From NCBI GenBank assembly GCA_035048495.1, contig CM068541.1, positions 7,323,929-7,387,928 on the forward strand: 64,000 bases of DNA. Direction: 5' to 3'. The notes under the pieces were generated by a model, which saw nothing but the letters and a program-made list of their open reading frames with translations, had not been told where the DNA came from and ran no database searches. This document shows positions 9,023-19,481 of this stretch, one piece after another. Both the position numbers and the translations under genes were made by a program. Numbering within the stretch: the first letter of the stretch is position 1; each line of letters starts with the position of its first letter. The stretch is from Euptelea pleiosperma. Taxonomy: Eukaryota; Streptophyta; Magnoliopsida; Ranunculales; Eupteleaceae.

Positions 9023-12000
9023 ATGTCTGAGAAAGGGGGAAAAGGGTTTTCACTTCCGAAAGGAAAAAAATCTGCATTGAAAACACCCGCCAGGAAGGAA
9101 GGTTACATCTTCTGTTTCTTATCTCTCAATTTTGATGAAGTTTTACTGGTTTTGATCGAGCATGCAACACATCATTTGACCTGAACCTTATGATGTAATA
9201 GCTAAAACCAGGAATCAAAGCTTTTATTCAACTTGTAGCTTACGTTTTAGGTTTTATGGAATGGATTTGTTGTTTTTGCACTATTTTTGATGTTCATGGA
9301 GTTGGTGACTTGGACCGAATCTTCGGCCCGAACTAGAACTAGGATTTTTTATTTTACAGTCTTAGCATGAGATTACGGTTCTTCGATGTAATGCATGTTC
9401 GTTGATATTTAATGCTAGGGATTGTCTAGGTTTAATCTAAAGAATAGTAAGAAAATGAAGGACTGGAATTTTTTTGTTCCTTTTGTTTTTCGTTATTTGT
9501 GGTTATAGAGTAGTTTATAAAGTTTGCATCTTTTGTACAAAGTTATGCTGGTGTTTTGGTTCTTCATCACATTGGATTCTGTTCAAATTCCACTCCTATG
9601 TTTGTGAAAGTTATAATGAGGAAACCTGGTAACTTTTCCGGCAAGACCCATAAGCATGGTTTTAAATTTCACTGAAAATTCGGACACTTCAGAGTTTTTG
9701 TTTTCAGGTCACACGAAAATAGAAATACACAGTATCCGAAATTTCAGCCACCATTCAAAATCAAGAGAGAAGATAACTTAGACTTTCTGTCCATAGTAAA
9801 GGGCATTAGTTAAGTTTTTTTCTTATTTTTTGGGAGATTATAGAGAGGAGTAAGATTTGTTGCCATTAATGAAGATTTTTTCACTTTATCGATAAAAAAA
9901 AAATGAAGATTTTTTCACTATTTGTGATTTTTCTGAAATTTCACCGAAAATTTGAAATTTCGGTTTCAACCTGGGCCAAAACTTGGGTTGAAATTGAAAT
10001 TTAAAACCTGCCCATAAGGGCCGCATTTGGTTCACATGAAAATAAGGGAAAAGAAAACAAATTCCAAAAAAATAGCCCTTCTATGTGTTTGGTACGTTGA
10101 GAAACTGGTCAGTTAGGAAAACAAATTCCTAAAATGGGGAAAAAGAGAGGAAAACGATTTCATTTTAAAATGAACCAGGATAACAAGTTTTAATAGTTCT
10201 AATTCCACCGACTGGCACAATTTCCTTTGCTATGTGAGCAGGCAGAACATCACCTTAAGATATGGGGGATTTACTGTATACTACATCGTCCTATTTATTA
10301 GCCGAAGACCAGCCTGATTACGATAGGGAATCTTCCAAAAGTCTCCAACCCTCACCCATCCAACCCTCCGGGAAAATTAAGACCCTGTTACACCCCTTAG
10401 GAGTGAATTCCGTCTTATGTTGCATGGATTCTTCTGAATGGTTAAAGTACCTGTGTCGGAGTCCGACATGATACGGATTCTCGTGCGGCACTTCCAAATT
10501 ATGTTTTGTTTTTTCTTCCCTTGCAAGATACTAATTAATAGTTGCCATAGGTTTGGAGTTCTATCTTTTGCAGTTGAAGTAATCTATGCAACAAATATAA
10601 CATTACATATATGTATTCTATGAAACCATTTGATTTTTTATTTCTATAAAATATAAACCAAACCATGTAATGTTATATTTGTTGCATAGAACACTTAGCA
10701 CGTCTTACCAAACCAAACCATGCAGGTGCTAAGTCGCTGTAAGGTTATATTTGGTTTGGGAATTTTTCCCATATCGTATTTTTTCTGTATGCTGAATAGC
10801 TAACTAGGATTGCCACATCAGTAAATTTCTGAGTATGGCTCATCTAAGGAGCGACTTAGCACCTGCACGGTTTGGGTTCATGAGCATGCTTGCAACGTGT
10901 ATGGTGCAAAGCCCAGAAGATGTGTAAGAGGTCTTCCTTTAATACTCTAGGTGTCCTTATCTATGATTCATTCCTTCTCTTTGTTCCTATTTTAAAGTGC
11001 AATTGAAGTAGTTCCTTGTTTAATGAAACTGACTCTTTTTCTGTTTGAACTCTGTAGCGTCACTGAAAGGGAAGGATAGCAGTTCATCAAAGAAGGGGAG
11101 GACAGTTCAGTTTGATACCTCATCAGATTCAGAAGGTTCACACATTTTTTCTTTTTTACTTTTAATTTTCCCTATTGCATGCGATGTTTAGATTTCTTTT
11201 ATGTTTTTGCTGAGATGTTGGTGGTTTTTGGATGTGAATGTGATGGTATGTGCTTATTCTGTACAATGTTGTACAGTAGCACAGTTGTTTGAAATAGTTT
11301 TCTTTTGTCCTGAAGTGGTATTATTAATGTTTGCAGGATCTCCAGTAGCTAATATCCATGTTTCATCAAAGTCAGGTGGAAAGGTTTCATTTGAGACCCC
11401 AGTTGGTAAAGGTATCATTTCCTTTTAACCCTTTCCACCATCTTTTTGTCTTGTCTCTTTTTGATTGTCTTCTTAATGGGTCTTTCAGATATATTGGTTT
11501 ATACAAGGTTTTATTTGAATAATGTTTGATTGGTAAGGAGATTGGGGCAAAGGTGGAAAAGGAGACAAGACGGGGAAGGCCAGAGGAAGGAGCAATGTGC
11601 CAAAAGAACCAACCATACCAGAGCTCAAAATTGAAGATGGTTGGTACTTGCATTGGCTAAACATTCTTTCTTTTTCTCTCTTGATTATCTTTTGAATAGT
11701 GGGCTGGAATTTTGGATTCTGTGTGTGTTTCCATTTCGGTCAGGCCTGAAACAAAAATTTTGGGACGAAATTTCGAGTATTTAGGTGAAATTTAAAACCA
11801 TTTATCAAAAAAAAATAAAAATTTAAAACCATTTATAATTTCTTTTTTTCATGTTAGTTCGAGATGCTGTTCGGTTGGCACCGCTAATTTAACCCAAACA
11901 TACGAATGTCAGTATACAAGCGGTTTCATTCCTGTTAATATTGTGGAAATGTACTTCCAATTGAATTTTTATGTACAGTTGGGTACAAATGAAAACGAAT

Positions 12001-15000
12001 CAAACGAAATGAACCTGTTCTTGATTTCTTGGCCTCCACAGGTTTCACCATTTTTCTGTTTTGAGGTATTCAGGGATCATATGCACAAGGATTTAAGGTA
12101 TATGTGGTGGTGCTTTTGGGATGATGTGGAGCTATTGGACCTTGATCTGTCTTTGCATAAAACATGTTCTTTTTCTTTGTAGATTGCATTAGCCACACCC
12201 TTAACCTTAAGTAGATTCCCAAGAAATACTTTTAAGATATCTTATCTAGCTGGACCATGGGCTATACCAGGGTAACCATTGTTTACTGGTGGTGGTTGTG
12301 ATCTTTCCAGAAGTTCCGAAGAATGCTAGATGCCTTATGGACTGTGAGGCAGCAGTTGTTTTACAAGGAATCCAGGAGCAGCTAGTCATACTATCCAAGG
12401 ATCCGACAATTAAACTACCTGGGTGAGGAACATATAACATAATAATTTTTTTTTCCATTTTTTAAAAATTTTATTTGCATAGCTGACCTGGTTATCTTTA
12501 ATTCAATATGTTCATATTAGAAGGTTATAATGAGATGTTTCTTTTCAGATCATTTGACAAAGGATTTCAGTATGCCAAATCCGGGAGCCACTATACAAAT
12601 CCCCAATCTGTGAGACGAGTACTAGAGTATCCTTTATTTTGTGTGTTGGAGCTAAGTCTTGATAAATTGCTTTTACTGTTTATGAATTATGTGCGATTCA
12701 TTCTCTTGGCCTGATTGTTTTTGGAAGCATTAACTTTAATTTCAGGACGCTGAAAAGACATAATATCTCTGATGGCGAGGTTTGGAGCTCAACCCAAATG
12801 ACTTTATTCTTGAGTATCATGCAGCTGTTCTGATTTCATGTTTATACCCTGCAGATATGCTTGATTGCGAACATTTGCCCAGAAACAGTTGATGAGGTTT
12901 TTGCCCTTATACCATCCTTGAAGGTAATCGTAACATCTGCATTGTGGTAGTGTTTTCAGCTTTGATGGATCTAATTGTTTACTATTTTAGTTTAAAGTGG
13001 ATTTTGCTGGCAAGTAACAGCCTGAGAGGGTTATGTTAGCTTTCCACCAATCAGCAAATGTGACTATCTAATTTGATTTAGTCGTCGATGTTGCATCAGG
13101 TCTAATACTTGGAAGGTACAGGAGATTGTGATATTGTCTATTTTCAGGATTAGTTTGTTCCTATCATGAGTAGAACCTAAATATCTTATGCCAACAATGT
13201 GAGAAGAAAGACACACATATGTTGCCTGGTGTTAAACTTATTGAAGATATGAACCAGCAGTTATTGGCCCCAGTGTTTTAGAACTGGGATCGGACCTGCC
13301 GGTTGAACCAGTGAACTGGTGAGCCTGTTCCCAAGTCGTCTAGCGTTGAATCGGAATTTTAGATTTTAGTATTTATATAAAAACCTGGACAGCCGTCTGG
13401 CTAGAAAAAGAAATCAGATACTTAATGGGCTATGACTAGGTAAGAAATTTATGGATCCAAGATAAAGATGTGAACCTTACAGCTTGTGAATTTAAAAAAA
13501 AAAAAAAATTATTACTTCCTTTAAAATATAGAAGAATGTATCACGATAAGTAGAATGCATCCGAACGACATAAATATGTGCAAAATATCAGAAACTGGAG
13601 AAAAATGCACTAAAGTTCTTGCCCTAAGCCTGTGTTTTAGAAAAAAATGAACCCTTCTTTTTTACGTGGCCACTGCTGGTTAGATGGGGATGAACGTGTC
13701 AACCTTTCTTGCCGAGACTCGTGTGTTTCTAGGAAATGGTTCGTATTTGTGGGGGAGATGATGACAGAGTGTTGGTTACTGAAATCATCATGGTTTTTGG
13801 GTTGGGACACATCTCATAGGTAAAACGGGGTAATTACTTCATAATCTGAGTGAACTTAATTTGGAGTGCGACCTTTTTGATGCTTTTGTTTCATCATATT
13901 TGCGGGGAGTTGGTGGCGAAGTGTATATGTGTAACCAACACCAGTAAGAAGTTTGGATTGAAATCAATTCCACAGTATATTAACCCTTCTCATGGGTTAA
14001 TGGTCATAGCACTACGACTGTTTTGTATTTATTGTTTTATGCTGGCAACAATGATAAATTTTGGATTGAATGCAATATATTAACCCTTCTCATAGGTAAA
14101 TTGGGTAATTCCTTTGTATACTCATCATCATCATAAGCCTTTTTCGAACAGTTTGGGGTTGGATGCATGAATCCTGTTCCTCCATCCAACCCTGTCTAAA
14201 GCCATCTCTTCCATTAAGGCAAGTTTCTTAAAATCTCCTCTCAAAACCTCAATCCACATTCGTTTTTGGCCTTTCCCTCACCCTTTTAGGCCCTTCAACA
14301 TGCACATTTCTCCTTACTAGTGTTGTTATTGGTCTTTGTTGTACATGACCGACTTTCCCTCATTTTGTCACTTATTTCCACGAATGCGTTCATTTCTAAT
14401 TTTGTCTTTCCTTTCCTCACCACACATCAATCTCAACGTCCTTATCTTGGCTATATAGCAGTTACTTCGTGTACTGATCTATAAATTTAAATCAGCGGTA
14501 CGACCTATTCGTGTTCTTTGTTTCTTACTTGCAAATTGATTGATCTCTGTTATGGTCTTCGAGTTCTTCCACAATCATTATTTTGAGAAGTCAGGTTGAG
14601 TGCCTTTATTCATACTTTTTTTTAGAAAAAATTCTCGATCCTCTAGTTTTTGCAAGATTTAGTGTAGTTAAAGCTTTGCCTAGGCGACACATAGGCCAAC
14701 AATTCGCCTGGCCGGGACCCTAGCACTTACAATAGGGCCTAGGCAGGTGCTAGTACAAAAGCCCTCTCCTAGCCATGGGCATTAAAGCGTTTGCCTTAGC
14801 CATATGTATAAGATTGATGTTATATATGCTTTATATATTAGAAATAAATCATACCTATAAGGTCAATGTTATATGTACTTTAGGTATAAGACAAACATAA
14901 AGGTATATATACATAAAAACTTTACTAGTGGGGATACGTGTGCACGTGCGTGAAACTCAGTTGCTATTATAAACAAAAGATAGCATGTTGAAACCTAGAG

Positions 15001-18000
15001 TGATGGAAATCTCTAAACAAAGAGAGAACACATAAAGCTAACAAACAACAAAAATATGATCCAATTATCGGTATTATCATTTGAAGAGACAAAATTTAGA
15101 GGAAAAAAGAGAACAATTGGGCTTACTCTAACAGAGAAGTTTTTCTTGGAGAATCCTTGGATTCATCATAAGCATGGGGTTGTTGAAGAACTTTTCTTTA
15201 TCTTCAAGGGGAACATCCAGATAATCTTTCAATTTTCTTCAATGCAATTACCCATCTTCTCAGTAATTAAATTCTTTCTACCCTATCGCAAGAAACAACA
15301 ACTTCTAATCTCTTTACATTATGCTTAAAGCTTTGCAATATTGTCCAAGTCAAATAGGTCAGCTGAAATATTGGATAAATGACTTGGGAGTTAAACTGAA
15401 AGGACTCATACTCTATAGAGCAAACATGATGCACACAGCACTATTCACAATGCTGTGGTATGATTTAGGTTTTCTTAGGTAAGAAATTGATAAAAAAAAT
15501 AAATAAAATAGAGATGGAGAAAGAGAGGATAAGAGAAAAGACAGAGAAAGAGATGGAGATAAAAAAATATCTTTGGCTTCGCACCGAATTAGCTTGACTT
15601 CGCACCAAGAGAGGATGGCTTCACACCACAAGAGAGATTTCTCAAAGAGATTTCTATTTCTTCATTCATAATTTTTCATCCTTTAAATCAAAAGGTACAT
15701 CACCTTTTATAGACTCCCTACTTGAACTTTCCTAATTCTAATATAATTGAAATTAGAAACTCATAATACAAATCAACTATTGTAATCAATAATAAAAATT
15801 CTAATTAGAAATAAAATCTAATTTCAATTGAAAATCCTAATTAAATTAAAACAAATCTTCGTGGGGTCCACTTATCTAAAAATAGTAAAATCAGAATTTA
15901 CTATAAATAGTAAAAATGGGATTGATTATAAATAGTAATTTCCAAATTTATTATAAATAGTAAAAACGAGATTTACTATAAATAGTAAGTCCATTTGCTT
16001 GACTGGCATAGATTCGGTGTAACGTGGACTATCGTAGTAGAATGCTCCCGCATCAAACCCTCCTGGTTGAAAAGAATTCGACTTCGAATTCAAGTTGAGA
16101 TATTGCAATTGGCTTTTCCAACAAAAGAGATATTTGGAGTACTCTCCCTTTAGCTTTTTCTTTTGCATCTTCGACATGTGTAAATTTTCTAAAACATGGT
16201 CTATCTCTTCAACTCTGGCCTTCTTTGAATAGAAATCTTTGCTTGTTTCATCTGTTTTATTTTCAACTGTCGGTTCTAAAACAGCAGAAATATCTGGTTT
16301 CGGATCGGAATCTTCTGTACTATTTGGGCCATCTTCAGCTGGAGCGTCTGAACCAGGGGAATCATCTTCACTTTCATTCTCCATAACAGCAGGTGGATCA
16401 AAATGCATATCCTCCGTCTTTTCGTCTGATAGAACTACAGGAGCTTCAAGATTGGCTAATTCTTCAGTTTTGGCTTTTTCTTCCTCATCGATTTTTTTAT
16501 TTTCCTCGAATGGAAAAACACCATCTTGTTCAATGGCTTTTATTTCTTCGTTTATTTTCTTCTCGATTTGCTTTGAGACCTCTTTAGGCTTTTTTTTTGC
16601 TATAAAACCTTCCAATAGCTTGCCAGAAAGAGGTGGAAAAGTTAGTGGTTGTGGTAGTGACTTTCCAAGACGACAATTGATAATTAGAACTCTGGCGGAG
16701 ACCCTTGCCTCCAGTTTGCTCTCAATACGATTTATATGGTCGCTTAGTCCATTCTCAAAACGATTATCACATTGTTTAGTTTAGCTAACGCGGCTACCAA
16801 AGATTGCGAACCAATATGAGACATCTTTCCGACCAGGAGTTTCGAACTGGACTCTGATACCAAATTTGATGCAGGCAGGACGGGAGTACCGTTCCGCGAT
16901 TTGAGAAGGAATGAAAATGAAAGGTTACTATTCACCGTACTATTCACGTGACACTATTCACGTCACTATTCACACAGCACTATTCACAATGCTGTGGTAT
17001 GATTTGGGTTTTCTTAGGTAAGAAATTGATAAAAAAAATAAAAAAAATAGAGATGGAGAAAGAGAGGATAAGAGAAAAGACATAGAGAAAGAGATGGAGA
17101 TAAAAAGATATCTTCGGTTTCGCACCGAATTAGCTTGGCTTCGCACCAAGAGAGGATGGCTTCACACCACAAGAGAGATTTCTCAAAGAGATTTCTATTT
17201 CTTCATTCATAATTTTTCATCCTTTAAATCAAAGGGTACTTCACCTTTTATAGACTCCCTACTTGAACTTTCCTAATTCTAATCTAATTGAAATTAGAAA
17301 CTCCTAATACAAATCAACTATTGCAATCAATAATAAAAATTCTAATTAGAAATAAAATCTAATTTCAATTGAAAATCCTAATTAAATTAAAACAAATCTT
17401 CGTGGGGTCCACTTATCTAAAAATAGTAAAATCAGAATTTACTATAAATAGTAAAAATAGGATTGATTATAAATAGTAATTTCCAAATTTACTATAAATA
17501 GTAAAAACGAGATTTACTATAAATAGTAAGTCCATTTGCTTGACTGGCATAGATTCGGTGTAGCGTGGACTATCGTAGTAGAATGCTCCCGCATCAAAAC
17601 ACCAGAAGTAAAAAAAAAATCATTCCCAGCATGTTATGGTATCAAAATCGCAGAAGAACTGCGAAAAAGCATGAAAAATAACCAATAATAAAAGCAATTC
17701 AAATCACAAGTTGCAGATCCAAAAAAAAAGAAAAGAAAAAATCAATTGAAAGAGAAGCAAAATAATAAATTCAGACTTAGATGCATTCTTAAAAATTTAA
17801 TTTAGAAACAAATATAAGAACGATAACAGCGAAAAGTAACGAGAATATAAAGATAAGAAATTCAAGACAACAAGGCAATCCTCTTAAAATATGTCTCTTT
17901 GAACCAGATACAAATAACCTTTCTTAATTATACATTATCTTCAAGAAATTACGTTAGGGATTAGTTCTCTCCCAACTCTCTAAAATTTAAAAAATTGATG

Positions 18001-19481
18001 GACTATTTAAAACTCACAAATTTCACTTGAACAAGTACTATGTTCAATGCCAAACCAAGAAACTTGCGCAAGTGTCAAATCCGAGCTTCAGGTTTCTAAA
18101 CTGCATACTTTTCCTTAAGTTGTAGGTTGGGAACAATCTCATGACCTCACGATATATGTAAAACATGTAGTGGAATCAATAAAAAAATGATGGAATGTAC
18201 ACGAAAAACGAGATATATTAGGTAAAATATGAAACCCAAACAACAAATTAGCAATGTAAAATTTAAATTTCCCAGAATTTAAGTCTTCTCAAGCCAACTC
18301 GGAAGCATCCATAGATAGGTTCCATTGTTCCAGTTTGGAAAAGTGCCAAATTTCTGCCCTAAAATAAAAAAAGTCCACTCTATAGTGGATAAAAATAACT
18401 AAAGCATAAACCCAAAAACCCTAATTTTGCAACCAAAATAGAAACCATTCCCACTTACCACATCACCAATTGCAAATTCAGAAACAACAAAAGCCCTAAA
18501 ATGGAATTGCAAGGAGAAGACAAAATCCTAGAACCGGCATTTCCAAACCGAATTGAACACAACAAAACCAGAAAAGACAAAAAGACACAGAATAACTTTG
18601 AACCTTTCTTTCGGAATTTTGGGGCCAGCGGCCGCAGTGACATTCAGAACAAAAGCATCTGTGGTTTTTTGCAGTTGAGGGTGCTGGTGTGGCTGTGGCT
18701 GTGGGTGGGGGTGGGGGATTGCAGGATTGGGTGGAGAGAGGTTAGGGTTGAGAGAAGGGGAGGGAGAAGAAATGTGAAGAAACGATTAAAATTTTTATTT
18801 TGAATTTTTCTGGTTGCTTTATGTACAACACAGAAAAGATGAGCATAGAAAATAGTGTAGGGTAATTTTGGAATAAAGGTTGATGACACTCTCAGGGGTT
18901 CGCTCATTATATAATATAATAGATAAACATACCATTCTCTAAACCCTAACAAGAAGAAAAAGCAGCCCGTCTGCTGCTCTTGTTTGATGATTAATTGTTA
19001 GGATGTTGAGTAGTGCGACTTTGGGGATTGGGGTCTGAGACTTTTGACTTTGTTTGAAGTTTGAACAGTTAAGTGGATGTGACACTATGTCACTAAACTA
19101 TTTTGGTTTTAAAATATTAGATGTGGTGTTAAGCCATTATTCTAATTCAGTTGTTGTGTTTATTTCGCATATAGTTGTTTAGGATTCAGCAATTAGCTTT
19201 GCTCTACTTTCGTACGCTGTGCTTTATTCGGTAATATTAATTTTATTTCTTTAATTCTTATAATATAAATGAATGAATAAATTATCGCCTAAGCTTCGCT
19301 TTGGTTTCGCCTCATATGAGTGACCCTTGTCGCCCAGGCATCACCTAACGCTTTTGACTACACTGGCAAGATTGTAATGCAGTTTCTCATTTTCTTCTCT
19401 CTTCAGGCCAACAGGCCCAAAAGCGAGGGAGCCATCAAGGATGTGCTAAATGAATTGGCTAAGCTTAAATCGTTCAAGTAA
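9023..19481 (+). CDS. NRPD4/NRPE4: Rpb4-like subunit of RNA polymerases IV and V (nine exons)
   Basis: Exons by GT-AG borders and continuous phase: 9023-9101, 11058-11135, 11337-11411 (alternative donor gives 11405), 11538-11639, 12311-12422, 12549-12626, 12746-12779, 12855-12923, 19407-19481. They sum to 702 bp, 233 residues plus TAA. The N-terminus is basic and low-complexity (MSEKGGKGFSLPKGKKS, SSKKGRTVQFD, GGKGDKTGKARGR). The Rpb4 core follows from about residue 115: NARCLMDCEAAVVLQGIQEQL, then HYTNPQSVRRVLE, LKRHNISDGE, ICPETVDEVFALIPSLK and a C-terminal DVLNELAKLK. Those core motifs with an MSEKGGKG start match the plant NRPD4/NRPE4 type rather than Pol II Rpb4. In Arabidopsis this subunit serves Pol IV and Pol V in RNA-directed DNA methylation. 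No stop or frameshift is seen. The final intron is about 6.5 kb because of nested transposons. Confidence 0.85.
9655..10010. mobile_element. hAT-type MITE in intron 1 of NRPD4/NRPE4
   Basis: A 356-bp element with ends CATGGTTTTAAATTTCA and, inverted, CAGGTTTTAAATTTCA. It is flanked by an exact 8-bp direct repeat CCCATAAG at 9647-9654 and 10011-10018. Length, terminal inverted repeats and the 8-bp duplication fit a non-autonomous hAT element. It contains several GAAATTTC/ACCGAAAATTTG motifs and no coding region. Confidence 0.85.
10584..10690. repeat. inverted repeat in intron 1
   Basis: TATGCAACAAATATAACATT at about 10585-10604 is the complement of AATGTTATATTTGTTGCATA at about 10669-10688. 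The perfect arms of 20 bp or more leave a loop of about 60 bp. It could be a small MITE or part of a composite with the element immediately to the right. Confidence 0.7.
10713..10875. repeat. 163-bp MITE with 27-bp inverted repeats in intron 1
   Basis: The left arm at 10713-10739 begins CCAAACCATGCAGGTGCTAA. The right arm at 10849-10875 is its near-perfect complement, ending TGCACGGTTTGG. No coding content. The flanking duplication is unclear. Confidence 0.75.
14121..14456 (-). mobile_element. RTE-type LINE 3' fragment
   Basis: On the minus strand this reads a decayed reverse-transcriptase C-terminus (KIRTLRLMCGEERKDKIRNE-like near 14380-14455). It then has the conserved CATGCATCCAACCCCAAACTG-like tail and ends in ATGATGATGATG (plus strand 14122-14133). 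Simple trinucleotide 3' tails instead of poly-A are typical of RTE-clade LINEs. It is 5'-truncated, diverged and inactive. Confidence 0.65.
15427..16055 (-). repeat. LTR (3' LTR of the element)
   Basis: Near-identical to the right LTR over shared sequence, including the ATAAATAGTAA-like tandem motifs at 15880-15990. Relative to the right LTR it lacks the ~100 bp of CTATTCAC-repeat sequence that follows TGATGCA. Confidence 0.9.
15926..16615 (-). CDS. acidic coiled-coil ORF of the small LTR element, 229 aa
   Basis: The open frame starts at 16615 and runs into the 3' LTR. It begins MEGFIAKKKPKEVSKQIEKK, then is strongly acidic (EEEKAKTEELANLE, ENESEDDSPGSDAPAEDG), then VEEIDHVLENLHMSKMQKKKLKGEY; the last ~55 residues come from the LTR. 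No gag zinc knuckle or polyprotein domain is visible. Upstream, 16744-16947 reads MSHIGSQSLVAALAKLNN and then breaks, so the original frame may have been longer. It may be a gag remnant or a captured host fragment; its function is unknown. Confidence 0.4.
   Translation of the reverse strand: MEGFIAKKKPKEVSKQIEKKINEEIKAIEQDGVFPFEENKKIDEEEKAKTEELANLEAPVVLSDEKTEDMHFDPPAVMENESEDDSPGSDAPAEDGPNSTEDSDPKPDISAVLEPTVENKTDETSKDFYSKKARVEEIDHVLENLHMSKMQKKKLKGEYSKYLFCWKSQLQYLNLNSKSNSFQPGGFDAGAFYYDSPRYTESMPVKQMDLLFIVNLVFTIYNKFGNYYL
16867..17596 (-). repeat. LTR (5' LTR of the element)
   Basis: A 730-bp direct partner of 15427-16055, containing the fuller U3/R/U5 set. It includes a CTATTCAC tandem motif at 16924-16990. 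It lies next to the primer-binding site, which sets the element orientation as minus. Confidence 0.9.
18455..18643 (-). pseudogene. captured first-exon-like fragment inside the hAT element
   Basis: On the minus strand a C/T-rich leader (18644-18790, CCACCCCCACCCACAGCC-like) precedes ATG at 18641-18643. The frame opens MSLRPLAPKFRKKG, then a hydrophobic stretch LFCVFLSFLVLLC and GLLLFLNLQLVM. A GTAAGT follows GTGATGTG near 18458, so it resembles a host 5' leader plus first exon and donor site. No family is recognised. Chance is possible. Confidence 0.3.

Larger units (their letters stand above)
15427..17596 (-). mobile_element. small LTR retrotransposon, non-autonomous, with 5-bp duplication
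   Basis: Two direct LTRs, 15427-16055 and 16867-17596, begin TGATGC and end GCATCA. They are flanked by an exact 5-bp duplication AAACA at 15422-15426 and 17597-17601. Orientation is minus: the primer-binding site TGGTATCAGAG (complement of initiator tRNA-Met 3' end) lies at about 16852-16862, beside the right (5') LTR. A purine-rich ACCAGGAGGGTT lies beside the left (3') LTR at 16056-16067. The internal region is only 811 bp and has no protease, RT, RNase H or integrase. The left LTR lacks about 100 bp present in the right one. Confidence 0.92.
14660..19365. mobile_element. 4.7-kb non-autonomous hAT-like element
   Basis: The ends are TAGTGTAGTTAAAGC (left) and GCTTTTGACTACACTG (right), inverted-repeat related. 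Next to them lie GCCTAGGCGAC-type and GTCGCCCAGGCATCACC-type subterminal motifs. An exact 8-bp direct repeat GCAAGATT flanks it at 14652-14659 and 19366-19373, as for hAT insertions. Without the nested LTR element it is about 2.5 kb. I see no hAT transposase motifs on either strand. A first-exon-like stretch lies near 18.45-18.65 kb on the minus strand. Confidence 0.8.
12924..19406 (+). other. expanded last intron of NRPD4/NRPE4
   Basis: The donor GTAATCG follows ATCCTTGAAG, and the acceptor CTCTTCAG precedes GCCAACAGG. The intron is 6,483 bp against 100-300 bp for most others in the gene (intron 1 is about 2 kb). Contents in order: unremarkable sequence to 14.1 kb, an RTE-type LINE fragment, and the hAT-like element 14660-19365 with an LTR element inside it. 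Removing the hAT element leaves about 1.8 kb. Confidence 0.8.

Noticed and set aside
15056..15328. 90-codon frame inside the hAT-like element
   Set aside because: No recognisable domain, AT-rich composition and no splice or promoter context.
16239..16784. 181-codon plus-strand frame
   Set aside because: It is the complement of the acidic ORF of the small LTR element, whose orientation is fixed as minus by its primer-binding and polypurine sites.
14660..19365. hAT transposase gene in the large intronic element
   Set aside because: Both strands scanned for long frames and typical motifs; only short unrelated frames were found.
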